Shown here in pieces: positions 42,024 to 52,883 of a stretch of 64,000 bases of DNA. Below the pieces are notes generated by a model, which saw only the letters and a list, made by a program, of their open reading frames with translations, was not told where the DNA came from and made no database searches. The position numbers were made by a program, and so were the translations under genes. This DNA is from Euborellia annulipes (Eukaryota; Arthropoda; Insecta; Dermaptera; Anisolabididae): NCBI GenBank assembly GCA_023213315.1, contig JAKCPI010004285.1, positions 62,001-126,000 of the forward strand. Direction: 5' to 3'. The number at the start of each line of letters is the position of its first letter. The stretch's first letter is position 1.

Positions 42024-42439
42024 TAAGATTTAAACTTTCGACCGTAGGTTCTCGTTGAAACATTTTGTAAATTAAAATTAAATATACAAATTAAAGACTA
42101 GGTTATTTGTTTCTATTCCCAATTAATTTGAATATATATATCGAGGCTCTGAGTAGAAAAGTGTCTAACTCCACTTTTTTTTCGAAAATCATTTTTTTGT
42201 ATTTTCTGTTGAAAAATATCATTCTCCTTATGCCCTGAACTGGGTTAGAGCGTAATTCAAATTTTTCAGTTCGAAAAGTGTTTAACAGTGGCTCTAACAA
42301 TGACAATGAAATGTTTTTTGGCTCTCCTGAAAAATAAACAAAAATGGAGTTAGGCACTTTGCTAATTAGAACATTAATATTTAATTTTAATTTACAAAAT
42401 GTTTCAACGAGAGCCAACGGTCGAAAGTTTAAATCTTAT
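42024..42439. repeat. 416-bp fold-back or MITE with ~62-bp inverted ends
   Basis: TAAGATTTAAACTTTCGACC with TCTCGTTGAAACATTTTGTA at the left, and the complements at the right end. Inner words AGTGTCTAACTCCACTTTTT and AAAATGGAGTTAGGCACTTT also mirror. The 104-codon minus-strand frame spans it but has no recognised domain and is a by-product. Confidence 0.6.
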
Positions 42440-43139
42440 AAATACACTTTGCTCGAAATTAGAAATCCAAAAGGATAACGATCCTGCTCTTTGACATAAT
42501 TTGACAGAAATGCCATCTTGAGCATGAGCAAACAATTTAAAAAAATCATAGCTGCACCGAGCCTTTAAATTAAAAAACTTCTTTCCCGGGGAGACCTATC
42601 CCAAAGTTAGGCAGAGTTTGGGGCTGCTTAACATATCAGTTTCTATTTCCAATTAATTTGAATAATCGAATTGTGTTTAATCTAAAAAAAAAAAAAATGA
42701 TCTCGAGGCATACACTATGACGATTGTTTGATAACTAGTTTTTTTTTTTTTTCTCTCATTTATGAAGAGTTATTTTTTGACAATGAATATAAAATGGACA
42801 GGTTATGTAAAAAAACATTTGGAATTTATAGTAGGCTACAATATAGGTCTATAAATTATTGTATATTCTCAAAAAGTCTGGTTATTTATTATTGTTCAAT
42901 AATTGTGTCCATATTCATTGTTCATCCATCAGAATGCGTGCATTCATTTATTTCTTTTATAATAAAAAAAAATCCAGTTGAGTTTTTCAAAAATCTAGAA
43001 ATTTAGCCTTGTTATGTATAATAATTTTCACTCAAATGGAAGTTTTATTGAATTCATAAAATAAAGACCACACCTCCGGGTAGCGAGCTATCCATTATTA
43101 TATTATAATATAAAAAAATATATAAAATTCTTCAAAAGC
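42440..43139. other. AT-rich stretch without genes
   Basis: Unique AT-rich DNA with A- and T-runs. The 92-codon frame at 42728-43006 is Phe/Ile/Ser-rich and unrecognised, as expected by chance in such sequence. Confidence 0.4.
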
Positions 43140-43640
43140 AATCTGATCAATTGATTCAATTGCGAGTGCATTCAGAAGCGGCAGCCATAATGGGTGTCCA
43201 TTGTAAATAGCGAATTGTGTGCTTTGCTTCCTCAGCATTCAATGATCGGCGTGGCGTCCCTGGTCATTTGGGTTTGGGGCCTCCCCCCCCCCCCACCACA
43301 AAACCCGTTCTCAAGGGCTAGTTTTCAGGATCTAGTTCTAGTTTCTAGATCTAGTTCTATTTCTAGTTTTCTTGGGATCATGACCCCAAAACAACAACAA
43401 ATTGTACTTCTGCCAGATGAGCGTCATGAAAAGAAGAAAGAAAAAAAAGTAATCTAGCTGCGTGCGTGCAGCCGCCCTTTTGCCGTCTGCTCTATTATTA
43501 TACTACTAAACATTTTTAAAAAAGACGAGTAATACAATATTTCTTGTCATAAACGGCTTAAATTATCCTCAAAGTTGTGGCTCATTTTTGGTGAAATTGG
43601 AGGAGGCGGCGGCGTTAGCAGCAGCATCCAAGGCATTAAT
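43140..43640. other. GC-balanced island
   Basis: Unique sequence with GAAGCGGCAGCCATAATGGG, GATCGGCGTGGCGTCCC, a C-run, repeated TCTAGTT words and GGAGGAGGCGGCGGCG. The 87-codon frame is not convincing. It is a candidate for host regulatory sequence by composition only. Confidence 0.35.
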
Positions 43641-44200
43641 AAATCTTTATGTCCGATAATTATAAGTTAACATCAAAGAAAAGTTTCAAGTAATTTTCTC
43701 TATTATACTTGAGTAAACAAAACTTTGAGAAATTGTTAAAAGCGTCCAAACGATAAATCTGTGCAGCTTCCAAGATTGATTTTCCGACTGAAACATCTCT
43801 CTTTCTTAATATTTTATTTTATGAATGCTTCGTTCTTTTTGAAGCCCATTTTATTACTCCGTTGTACAGTACCTAAGAATGAATGAATGGCCTCCGAATT
43901 TAATCTCTTGAGTTGATTTGTAGCATGCATACAAAACGCGAATGTTTTTAATACAAAATGAAAAACGAAGCGAAATGATCAAAGGACCAAGTACGTTTTC
44001 AAAAGAAATAATCATCTTTCTTAAAATAAAAGGAAAAAAATTAAGCCGGCACACAGTGTCTGTATAGAGCACATAGGTCATAGCAAATTTGATTGGGCCT
44101 ACGACCTAGGATAAAGGGCAATTTTCCCCAATCAAAACACAAACTCATCTCGGAAATTTACTATCTTAAATTATATATTGACTGGCTTATTCACAATCTA
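43641..44200. other. AT-rich stretch without genes
   Basis: Unique sequence. A 75-codon minus-strand frame (43854-44081) has no recognised domain. Nothing else noted. Confidence 0.35.
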
Positions 44201-44730
44201 CACTGCACGTCAAAAATGACGTAACAGTTTATTTCTTCTTAAAAAGATTTGTTCTAATCTATCTTAATGCTACTGTAATTTATTAAACATTTAATATGAA
44301 TGATTTTATATATTTCTAAGTAAATTTAACACAAACACACATCATTTTAATCTTTTTAATACAATTTAAATAAAATTGATTGATTTTCAATCAACATAAT
44401 CTCGATATGTTTTGTTGGATATTAATTTAAAATTTTGTTTTTATAAGAATTTTCAATAAAATAGAGATAGAAAAACTGAAATGAAAAGATTATTTAAAAA
44501 TTTTAAAAATTTGGAGTTATTAAAAATATTTCGACATTTATGTCTTTGTTTTATTTAAATTGTAATTATTTATTAAAATGATATGGATTTGTGTTAAATT
44601 TACTTAGAAATCTATAAGAAATTTCATATTAAATGTTTAATAAATTACATACAGTAGAATCAAGATATTAGATTAGAATAGGTCTTTTTAAGAAGAAACA
44701 AAGTCGTTACGTTTTTATTGACGTTCAGTG
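44201..44730. mobile_element. 530-bp Tc1/mariner-type MITE
   Basis: The ends CACTGCACGTCAAAAATGAC and the complement-like end GACGTTCAGTG are flanked by TA. Inverted similarity extends about 190 bp inward (TTTCTTCTTAAAAAGA, TTAAACATTTAATATGAA, TAAATTTAACACAAA). CAGTG ends and TA targets are typical of Tc1-like elements. A partial relative is at 49228-49400. No transposase. Confidence 0.8.
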
Positions 44731-45364
44731 TATTAAAAAATTCCTTTTTCAAGCAACTATTATTAAAACTTTTATTTATACTCTTGTCTTAGAGTTAATT
44801 TTGACAAGAAATCATAAATATCAAACTCTATTTTAAAATGGCCCCCTTTCTGGGGGGGGGGCCTTGGGGGAAAAATAACGAAACAATTGTTTTTGTTTTA
44901 CGATAAAGTCAAAGTTTGTAATTGTATAGGTATCTTAAACTTTTTTTGTAAATAATAAAATGTGAATCCTGTTCGGAGGTCATCGATGTGATTCTAGTGG
45001 AGGGACATAAAGTTTTAAAGGCAAGAATAAATAAATCATGCCATCATAACTTGATAGAAAATATATCACTTTCAGACATTTATTCATCTTGCAAATAGAT
45101 TTCTTTTTATTAAAAAACAAATTATTATTTTTAAATGAATTATTTATTTCTGAATGAATAATGAATTATTGTTTTTTCCGAAGATCATTTTTATTTACTT
45201 GTTTGTCTTTTAAACGGCCTTGACTCAGATATTTTCACTTATTTGGTGACGGACGCATTCAAGGCTGGTGTACTTGTCCTTCTGATATTTAATTGATTTC
45301 AAAGTCAAAGTATATTATAAGTTGCAGACCTGGGTCACGAAGCAGATAATACAGTACCCCTATG
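44731..45364. other. AT-rich stretch without genes
   Basis: Unique sequence with a G-run near 44852-44860. No notable frame or repeat. Confidence 0.4.
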
Positions 45365-45618
45365 CAGTGGCGGATTAATGCAATTTTGTCGGGGGGGCGG
45401 TTTTTTTTTTATTTTTTTTTTTATTTAAGGACTTTGTGGGCATCTATGGCCATTTAGACCCCTTTCCTATTTATTTAAATTGATTGCTAACAAATTCAAT
45501 TGAAATTAAAGCCCGGAAATCATAATTTCTTTAGATTACTAGTTTTTATAACATTGTGAATTTCTTCTCGGGGGGCGATCGCCCCCCCCTCCCGCCCCCC
45601 CCCTTTAATCCGCCCCTG
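45365..45618. mobile_element. 254-bp hAT-type MITE (CAGTGGCGGATTAA), copy 2
   Basis: It has the same ends and interior as 35474-35729, flanked by a perfect duplication CCCCTATG (45357-45364 and 45619-45626). The right sub-terminal region carries CGATCGCCCCCCCC. The perfect duplication suggests it is the younger of the two. Confidence 0.9.
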
Positions 45619-46016
45619 CCCCTATGTGTATTAGGTCAAAATATTCCAAAAGTCAAAGTTGATGAGCTTAAATTTTTGAAATCCTAGGCCAAGGATTGGA
45701 TGAAAAGGAGAGGTGGGGGGTATGAGAATGTAACTTGGGGAAATTAGCTAAAATAGACAGTTCTATTTTGGTTCAGAATATAGATTCTTTTTTTATAAAT
45801 CATCCCCGTTAACAGAATAAAAATTAAATCATGACTTAGGACTAGAGAGCGGAAAAAAGCTTATTTTTCGGAAAAAGGTCGCCTTCAAAGTCTATTCTTT
45901 TTAGCCAGATAATCGGTTTTTGGCAAAAAAAAAAGTAGCTGTCAATTTTAAGAATTAATAATATGAAAAAGTAAAAGAGATCTCGATAATCAGTTAATTA
46001 GTAGATTAACTAGCCG

Positions 46017-46205
46017 CGCCGCCGCCTTCGGCGGGCCCGTCTAGCGGGGGCTACGCCCCCTGGACCCCCGTCAGCTGGCTCGGGCGCCTGCGGCGGACCC
46101 TCGCCTTTCTTAAATATGAGAAACGGGCTGGCGTCTAGACAGGGGGCTACGCCCCCTGGACCCCACCAGCTGGCTCGGGCCGCCTGCGGCGGACCCTCGC
46201 CTTTT
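46017..46205 (+). repeat. GC-rich tandem pair, ~110-bp unit
   Basis: Two units share GGGGGCTACGCCCCCTGGAC, CAGCTGGCTCGGGC and GCCTGCGGCGGACCCTCGCC. GGGGGC-TAC-GCCCCC is a palindrome. Related scraps occur at 9722-9785 and 16015-16040 (GGGGGCGAAGCCCC). It precedes the LINE-like tail at 46370 and may belong to the same element. Confidence 0.6.
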
Positions 46206-46369
46206 CTTAATTATAAAAAGAAAATTATTATTACTACGTATTCCAATCCAGTGCCTGCTTGAAGATTTGTTTACCTTCATAGAATACACAACTTCAAAGA
46301 ATACTTGAATATTTCTCTATACATTTCCTATGGGAGAAATCGTAACTTTAAGAATTAATAACTCAAAAA

Positions 46370-46555
46370 TTTATAGGAATTTCGGGACCCGAGTATTTTT
46401 CCGGGGTTCTCCATAACGTCCTCTATAAGAAAGCAAAATTTCGTTCCAAAATTTAAACGGGAAGTTGGTCAAACAGAGCGTGACAGACGGACGGACAGAC
46501 AGACAGACAGACAGACGGACACACCGCAATTATTATATATAGAAATACTCTAATA
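46370..46555 (+). repeat. LINE-like 3' end with GACAGACG run
   Basis: CGTTCCAAAATTTAAACGGG, AAGTTGGTCAAACAGAGCGT and a GACAGACGGACAGACA-type run precede ACCGCAATTATTATATATAG. This order is common at 3' ends of RTE-like LINEs in invertebrates. No coding part is present, so the class is inference. Confidence 0.4.
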
Positions 46556-46639
46556 GTGCGTTAAATTCTTGAAGTACTGTACAATTTCTTTTGATAACTC
46601 AGCCACCTTGAATATAATGTTATTTAAATAATTTTCGTG

Positions 46640-46911
46640 CCCCCGGGTCTGGCGTAGTAGGTAGCGTGCCTACCTCCTATACCAAACGTCGCGGGTTCGG
46701 ACCCAGGCAGTCCGATGATTTTATTTAAGCCATTTGGATACCAGATGGCTTAAATAGAAATGCCTGAACCCCAAATTGATATATTAATTACAACGGTTAT
46801 CGTCAAAGTCTTATATGGCCTAAGTTGCCGAAAAGACTGTGTGAATGTGAGTGTGAGTGTGAGTGTGAATGCGAAAAAAGTGTGAATGTTTAAAAAAAAA
46901 AAAAAAAAAAA
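46640..46911 (+). mobile_element. SINE family 1, complete copy with target duplication
   Basis: It is flanked by AATAATTTTCGTG at 46627-46639 and 46912-46924, a perfect 13-bp duplication. The head has an A-box-like TGGCGTAGTAGGTAGCG and B box GGTTCGGACCC (46694-46704). The body has CAGTCCGATGATTTTATTTA and an inverted pair GCCATTTGGATACC / AGATGGC. The tail has TTGCCGAAAAGACTGTGTGA, GTGTGA repeats and 20 or so A. It is a tRNA-derived SINE moved by LINE machinery; this copy defines the 272-bp unit. Confidence 0.9.
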
Positions 46912-46924
46912 AATAATTTTCGTG

Positions 46925-47800
46925 ATCTATTTATTTGAATAAGATATTAATAAATAAGATATTAAGCTGAAGAGAAGTTGCTATTATGGGATGGAAGAAA
47001 GTACGACGGGTGCAGCAAATAAAGATATTAATTAAATCAATGAATAGCTCAATTCGAATATATAGATATATAATCGAACAGAAAAATATGATTGACAAAT
47101 AATAATGAAATGAAAAAGAAATATAAAGAGATTTATGCTGAGGAACTTTGACAGATGAAACAATTTCTTTAGAATAAGAAATCAAGGCGCATGTCATCCT
47201 AATTAGTCCACGGGATATTATTTAAACTTCTAGAACAAGAGGGCCACTGTGCAAGAATTTAAAGATAGTTTGAATTATCTTTTTGACATGTTACATTCAA
47301 ATAATTAAAAATGAAGTAGATAGGGTTATTAAAAAATCTATCTTTTCTTATTTAAGGTAATTTTAAGCCATAAAAGATTCTGAATAATACATTTCTAGTT
47401 TTATTGGAATTTGAAATTAATTTAGTTCCTTGTGGACGAAAACAAAGGGAATGTTTAGGTTTTAAGAATATTTTGCAAGTTCAAAGGCCACGTGTTCAAT
47501 TTTACAAATGAGTTCAAATTTGCAGACGTTATTTTTTAATGGAAAAGATCCACGGGTACCTGCTATTAAATTTCTAAAAAGAAATTTGACCTCTATAGAT
47601 AAGAACCACCCTCATATATAGGTAAGAGAAAGTAAAAATTAATTGAATTTTAAATATTTATTATAAATTCTATATTATTTAATAATTATGAATGAAAATA
47701 GGAAAATGTTCACTCCAGAGCTGCTTGTGTCATTAGATGGGTGTATTAAAGTATGAGATCAAGGGGCGGACAATAGAGAGAAATTTTTTCATATCTTGTT
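46925..47800. other. AT-rich stretch with ribozyme-element and family H scraps
   Basis: 46966-47030 carries AGCTGAAGAGAAGTTGCT and GGGTGCAGCAAATAAAGA, the reverse of the block next to the hammerhead copy at 29996. 47607-47638 is a solo GTAAGAGAAAGTAAAAA end. The rest is unique and without a gene. Confidence 0.45.
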
Positions 47801-47804
47801 TCAC

Positions 47805-48000
47805 CCTGAATCTTTTGCTCAGAAGTAAGGTGTTAGTTTCTTGTGCCAAAAATCGCGGGTTCGCATCCCGTCCCAGACGAAAAATTTATTTCAATTGAAT
47901 TGGATATAAATCAATTGAAATAGATAGAGACAGGGTCTAACATAAATATATATATAATAAAAAAAAAAAAAAAAAACTAAATGCCTCAGTAGCCGAAAAT
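47805..48000 (+). mobile_element. SINE family 2, copy
   Basis: An A-box-like TTTGCTCAGAAGTAAGGTG and a B-box GGGTTCGCATCCCG precede TTTATTTCAATTGAATTGGA, AAATCAATTGAAATAGATAG, and GGGTCTAACAT. The tail is disturbed by an AT microsatellite before AAATGCCTCAGTAGCCGAAA. Confidence 0.65.
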
Positions 48001-48114
48001 GCAAAATTAAAAAATAAAGCATATATAGGTAATATTATATTAAAAAATTTGAAAAAAGTCGGTCATAAAAGTCGTATCTGAGAGGCAAAAAAGTGGCAAA
48101 ACTCGTTTTTTCAT

Positions 48115-48545
48115 GCATATTTTAACATTTATTTTGAAGAAAAATCATGTTTTGAATATTTTTGTGTTGTTGCTTTTAAAGTCTAATTCATTTGCCAAAA
48201 ATTAAAAATTATTTTTTAATATTTTCAAAAAGAATAGAAATTAAAAAGATCATCATTTCAATCTCAATTTGTCCCAGATTTCTTTTTTCGAGTATACGCA
48301 TGCCACTTCTTGGGATGTAGAAATATCATTTTCTGCGTTCAAGAACGTGTGTTCTCGGATGTCCTTAAACGAAGAAAATTTAGAGAAATTGGTTCTTATT
48401 GTGTTATAAGATAAATAAAATAATATTAATGAATATATAAAATGCGACACAATTTGCGATACTCATTGTGCATATTTGGTCATTTTATAGTGCATTAATG
48501 CATGCATATTTTAAGATTTGATTGAACATAAACTTCTGGGCTCTA
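48115..48545 (+). repeat. AGAGCCCGG-ended repeat, partial copy
   Basis: CATGCATATTTTAACATTTA, GTTGCTTTTAAAGTCTAATT, CAAGAACGTGTGTTCTCGGA and ACTTCTGGGCTCTAA follow the order of the right half of 38820-39483. The left half is missing. Confidence 0.55.
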
Positions 48546-48549
48546 ATAA

Positions 48550-49225
48550 TTACAAATAAGTGACAACCATTCGGGAAACTCGTGCTTCACCGATTCTTCA
48601 AAGAAATTGGAAATATTGTTCGGTATTTGTATTATAATACATATTATATTCAGTGAGAGCAAGGTAAAATTCCTCTGCAACAGAGAGAACAATTCAATAA
48701 TTTCATTTAGCTACTATTAGTTTGCATACACTACTGTACACAATATAAATTAAATACAAATAGAGTATAATTATATATTTAGTATGAGTTAAAAACTTTT
48801 TATTTTTTTATAACTTAGGCATTTAAACATTTTTTTTAAATACCTGCCTAAATAATGTAAAGTTATATTAATATTTTAATTTTTAGAAAAGAGAAGGGCT
48901 TAGGTTCATTGAAGGGATGCATCCCTAAGGCACGTGTCTCCCTCGGTTCTTTATCGTTTTCCTCAAAATATATCCACTCAAAACTTCTACCCTTTATGAG
49001 ATTTAGAAATTTACATTTATTTTTATGGGGTGAAATAATTATTTATTAATCTTTAATTTTTGGAAGCCCCTCTTAGGAGATGTCAAATTTTTTTGAGTCG
49101 TTTTTTGTTCATTCCCTCTGACACGTTACCAGGAAGATGATGGCAAATTGGACAAGAGTCCACGTGTCAAGAAGAAGAGTAGAGTTCCAAACTCTCCCTA
49201 GTAACAATAACAACAAATTCATCTA
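48550..49225. other. AT-rich stretch without genes
   Basis: Unique sequence; no convincing frame, repeat family or motif. Confidence 0.35.
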
Positions 49226-49227
49226 CA

Positions 49228-49480
49228 CTGCGCTTCAAAAATTTCGTAACATTTTGTTTCTTCTTGATAAGATCTACCTTAAGGATACTCTATTGTAATT
49301 TAAGACACATTTAATATGAAATATCTAAGTAAATTTAACACAAACACAGATTTTAATCAATTTAATACAATTCAAATAAAATAAAGAAAAATATGTCGAT
49401 TTTTTTCAATCTGAGGGACAAATCAACATAATCTCGATATGTTTAGTTAAATATTAATTAAAAATTTCCAATAAAATTGA
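49228..49480 (+). mobile_element. Partial mariner-type MITE
   Basis: TACACTGCGCTTCAAAAATTT, TTGTTTCTTCTTGATAAGAT and AGTAAATTTAACACAAACAC match one end of 44201-44730. The opposite end is missing, so this copy is truncated near the fold-back at 49544. Confidence 0.6.
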
Positions 49481-49543
49481 CAGACCCGTGTAAAAATGAT
49501 TAAAAATGATCGAGGGATCCACACGCCCTCAGCAGGTCTGCAT

Positions 49544-49665
49544 AGTGAACCTTGAGGGACACACAGGGATACACACGCCCGCACCAGGGACACACATTTT
49601 TCTTCTGGTCACTTTCGATCTACTGTCTTTGTCCCTGGTGCGAGCGTGGGTATCCCTGTGTGTAA
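49544..49665. repeat. Fold-back of GGGACACACAGGGAT words
   Basis: ACACACAGGGATACACACGC and CCGCACCAGGGACA face TGTCCCTGGTGCGAGCG and GGGTATCCCTGTGTGT. It produces the His/Thr-rich frame seen on the plus strand, which is not a gene. Confidence 0.6.
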
Positions 49666-49720
49666 TTAGCATTTTAGAATTAATTCACTTGCCTTGTCCA
49701 GGACATAAAAGTTTTTCTCA

Positions 49721-49978
49721 AATCTTATAACTACTTCTCTACATATGAACAAAACAATTTCATTCTTCTTTGTCCCCATGACCTCCCGTGATTGGAACAA
49801 GCTCCCTGGTCTATCTTCCCCAAAACCTACAATCTTCAGACTTTCAAGTCTAACCTCAACAGGCATCTTCTCAGTTCCCGCAGTTGAGTTTCCCCTTTAT
49901 GCTTCTCCTTTTGTTTTTATTTTCTTCCTGGCTGCATGTGACTATTGGTCATTATAGGTCTCGGACCTTATGCACCCA
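49721..49978 (+). pseudogene. LINE reverse-transcriptase C-terminal remnant
   Basis: The plus-strand frame has SFFFVPMTSRDWNKLP followed by SSPKPTIFRLSSLT. The aromatic-(x)-(R/T)-x-RxWNxLP pattern with a Ser-Phe-rich follow-on is typical of the end of CR1/L2/RTE-like LINE reverse transcriptases. After the frame a pyrimidine-rich stretch leads to GGTCTCGGACCTTATGCACC and a poly-A run (49981-49999). Only the last ~60 codons remain. The motif is known from these families; the clade cannot be set from so little. Confidence 0.6.
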
Positions 49979-50091
49979 TTCAAAAAAAAAAAAAAAAAAT
50001 ATGTTCGAAAAGAAGAAATTCGATGGTTGAGTGATAATTATCAAGAACTGGTCAATGTAGCCAGTATGAACACAATTAACAATTTATCGTC

Positions 50092-50124
50092 CTGAAGATG
50101 GGAGTGATGCCATCCCGAAACGTC
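50092..50124 (+). ncRNA. Hammerhead-like motif, core intact, good stem II
   Basis: Plus strand: CTGAAGA, U, GGGA ... UCCC, GAAAC, GTC. After the motif come AAGAAGTTTTTATATTCCAT and GCTGGCTGCCTACATTCACC. It is not in an obvious fold-back, so it is a single copy of the element. It lies just after the poly-A of the LINE remnant. Confidence 0.7.
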
Positions 50125-50539
50125 AACGATATTTAAGAAGTTTTTATATTCCATGCTGGCTGCCTACATTCACCTGTTCCTGTTCTTTACATATGTATTG
50201 TTTTCTAAAAAAAAAATTATTTATTAACATGAGAAACTTATTATTTTATAAGAGTATTTAATCAATATCTGGGGTCGCGAAAAAAAGGAAGAAGTTTTTT
50301 TCTTTGGAACTGGCGAGGTAGGTAGGCATCATTGAGTGTGGGATAAATTTTTACCATAAGATGGGTTTAAATGTTTTGCCTTCAACTTTCTTTTTTTTTT
50401 TATTTCCTCAACAAATGTCCTCCTTTTGACAGTTTTATTTGATGGTCAGTTCGTAAAAATTATTTTCAAGCGTTTAAAAATTCTCTTGCCAGATGCCCCT
50501 TGAGATGAGACCTTATTAGGTAATGTAGGAAAATAAGGG

Positions 50540-51010
50540 TGAAAAAAGAGGGCATCATCACTACCACGATCAGTATCAGTAGTAGTAGTAATAGTAATAG
50601 TAGCACGTGTTATTGTGAGTTTGTTGCACCCAGCAAGGTGGAAGGAATGCTGGTGCAGGCAAAGCAAGGTCCGAAGTGCATGGGGGGTTGCGTGGGCCGA
50701 GGGTTGAGGAGGACCTCGAGCCCAGCGCTTGGGAAGGGCTGCTGGCCCAAGGGTGGGGGTAAGGAGCAAGCGGCGGGGGAGGATCTCAGCCAATCGCAGG
50801 CCAAGGCTAGAAATATTGATCTAAGAAACACTTTGCCCGGACGCGGGGCGCTAAGGCTAAGAACGGAAGAAAAAAAGACAAAATGGCTACCCTGCAAAAA
50901 GGAGACGACGGACCACCGCACAGCGCGCAAGGAGATGAGATGAGAGAGCCTAACCTCTCTCTGCCCTGCCTTGCCTCTGCCCTGTTCTGTTTGCAAAAAT
51001 ACAATACACA
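50540..51010. other. GC-balanced island with CACGTG and CCAAT words
   Basis: A unique block with an AGT run, CACGTG (50604-50609), GGACCTCGAGCCCAGCGC, CAGCCAATCGCAGG (50789-50802) and GGACGCGGGGCGC. Six chance frames of 65-134 codons overlap on both strands and none is recognisable. The combination of an E-box, a CCAAT word and CpG-containing sequence is promoter-like but unproven. Confidence 0.4.
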
Positions 51011-51254
51011 CTCATATTCGTTTCAATTAAATAAAATTAGATTAGGGGTAATTTTAAAACGGATAGGAAGAGGAGAGAAGAATAAAAAATATATATAAAT
51101 AGATTGATTCTAGAGATAGAAAGAATAGCAAGGGAAAGAAAGAGAGATAGGGAATGAGGCAACTCCAAGGAGTGCCGATAGATGGCCAAAGGTTGCCTGG
51201 CTTGGAGGTGTCTGTTTCTTGGCGCTAAAATGTTTGGGGTAAATAAACGAAGAT

Positions 51255-51475
51255 ATATCATGGGCGTATCGAGCTCAAAACGAAAGGGGGACAAGTTTTC
51301 TAATATCCATTTTATAATTTTATTAAATGCCACAACCCTCGAGATGTGGCGATGACGTCACTTGTAGTTTTTATCTTCTCTCAGATGTCGTGAATTTTTT
51401 AGTTTTTTATTTTAATTTCAAGTTTGCAAGTGGGGGGGGGCAGCTGCCCCTCTAGATACGCCCATGCTGAGGTAT
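51255..51475. repeat. Probable MITE with GGGCGTATC ends
   Basis: CATGGGCGTATCGAG at the left faces TAGATACGCCCATG at the right, with a G-run and GCAGCTGCCCC just inside, the layout of the hAT-type MITEs at 35474 and 52884. I cannot see a target duplication, so the class is tentative. Confidence 0.45.
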
Positions 51476-51584
51476 TATATAAATTGGAGATTGTGAGGAG
51501 AGAGTGAGTAAAATGAAATTGTAAATCAATTTTGGTGCTCCAAGAGGCATTAGCGCTTAGAGTAAATAAATAATAAAAGTAAAA

Positions 51585-51655
51585 AAAAAAACTGGTGTGA
51601 CTGGTCGCACAGCAGACAACTTTCTCTTACCTTCCGTAATCGAAACTTTTTTTAT
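51585..51655. repeat. Family H end, hairpin half
   Basis: CTGGTGTGACTGGTCGCACA and CAACTTTCTCTTACCTTCCG, then CGAAAC before the array at 51741. The closing half with GTCACACCAGA is replaced by TTTTTATTCGGAGTTCAACA, which recurs at 52752 after the intact hairpin. Confidence 0.55.
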
Positions 51656-51740
51656 TCGGAGTTCAACAAAGCAATTAATACATATAAAAACCTTGTTCAA
51701 CGTACCATATTTTTCTACATATTAATGTATATTTTTTGAC

Positions 51741-52630
51741 GTGACAACGTCTTACAAATCATGTGTCTATGGTGGCATGTTAGAGGGGCTTGCACAAAAA
51801 AGTTTATTGCCTTGAATAACTCCTCTGTCTTAAGAGGTATAATTATGAGAAATATACGGTTAGAAAGAATGAGTTTTCAGCTAAAGATTTCACCATTTAT
51901 TTTTTTCCTATCATTTTATTTTACCGCGCTGCGGTAAATTAAAATTTAAAGTTTAAACCCCTGTAGATTCTGAACGGCTAATCAGATCGGACTAGATGGA
52001 TGTCATTTGATGCAGAAGAAAACCTCTAATAGAGTAAATAAAAAAATCCTGAGTAATTAACTCCAAAATTGGTTTTTTTCTCGAAAACCTCATTTTTTAG
52101 GCAAAAAATATCGAAAAATAGCCCTACTTGTAACGCATAGGATTTGACCTTAAAAGCTATATTAAATCTAAATATAGTTTTAGAAAGAGTGGTTCAAACC
52201 CGAGGGCTTTTTTTCTCTTTTTGATATGACGTCATTTTACCGCATGAGAGCACTCGGCGGGATTTCGTTTTTCGAGATTTTAAACCCCTGTAGATTCTGA
52301 ACGGCTAATCAGATCAGACTAAATGGGATGTCATTTGGTGGAAAGAAAACCTCTAATAGAATAAATAAAAAAATCCCGAGTAATTAACTCCAAAATTGGT
52401 TTTTTCTCGAAAAACCTCATTTTTTAGGCAAAAAAATATCGAAAAATAGCCCTACTTGTGCAACCCTAGCTACTTGACCATAAAAGCTACATTAAATCTA
52501 AATATAGTTTTAGAAAGAGTGGTTCAATACCCCCAGGGCTTTTTTCTTTTTTTGATATGAGGTCATTTTATCGCATGAGAGATGCGGGATTTCGTTTTTG
52601 AAATTTTAAACCCCGTAGATTCCGATATTG
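51741..52630 (+). repeat. Three-unit tandem array of the ACCGCGCTGCGG repeat
   Basis: Unit joins are at 52101 and 52428, each at AGGCAAAAAA (spacing 327 bp). Each unit includes CCCCTGTAGATTC-like, AACGGCTAATCAGATC, GAGTAATTAACTCCAAAAT and TTTCTCGAAAA words. The first unit carries the left extension also present in the single copy at 23938. The last unit is cut off in GTAGATTCCG. The CCGC palindrome weakens from unit to unit (CCGCGCTGCGG, CCGCATGAGAG, CGCATGAGAG). Confidence 0.75.
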
Positions 52631-52665
52631 GCTACTGCAGATGAGACTAAATACATGTCGACACA

Positions 52666-52757
52666 AAAAATCTGGTGTGACAAGCACAGTACACAACTTT
52701 CGATTACCGAAGGTAAGAGAAAGTTGTGTGCTGTGCGCCAGTCACACCAGATTTTTT
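52666..52757. repeat. Intact family H terminal hairpin without body
   Basis: AAAATCTGGTGTGACAAGCA pairs with the complementary arm TGCGCCAGTCACACCAGATT; the inner parts AACTTTCGATTACCGAAGGT partly self-pair. TTTATTCGGAGTTCAACAAA follows, as at 51645-51667. This copy and the scrap at 51585 bracket the tandem array, suggesting the array inserted into or was captured with the hairpin. Confidence 0.65.
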
Positions 52758-52883
52758 ATTCGGAGTTCAACAAAGCAATTAATACATTAAAAACCTTGTT
52801 CAACGTACCATATTTTTCTACATATTAATGTATATTTTTTTATAGCCATCGTTTTTTTTGTTTTTGTTTAGGGTGGATATACG

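Noticed and set aside
42103..42417. 104-codon minus-strand frame
   Set aside because: It spans a fold-back with inverted ends and shows no domain.
50539..51011. Overlapping 134- and 133-codon frames on opposite strands
   Set aside because: Open on both strands at once, which reflects GC content rather than coding; no domain or splice pattern supports either.
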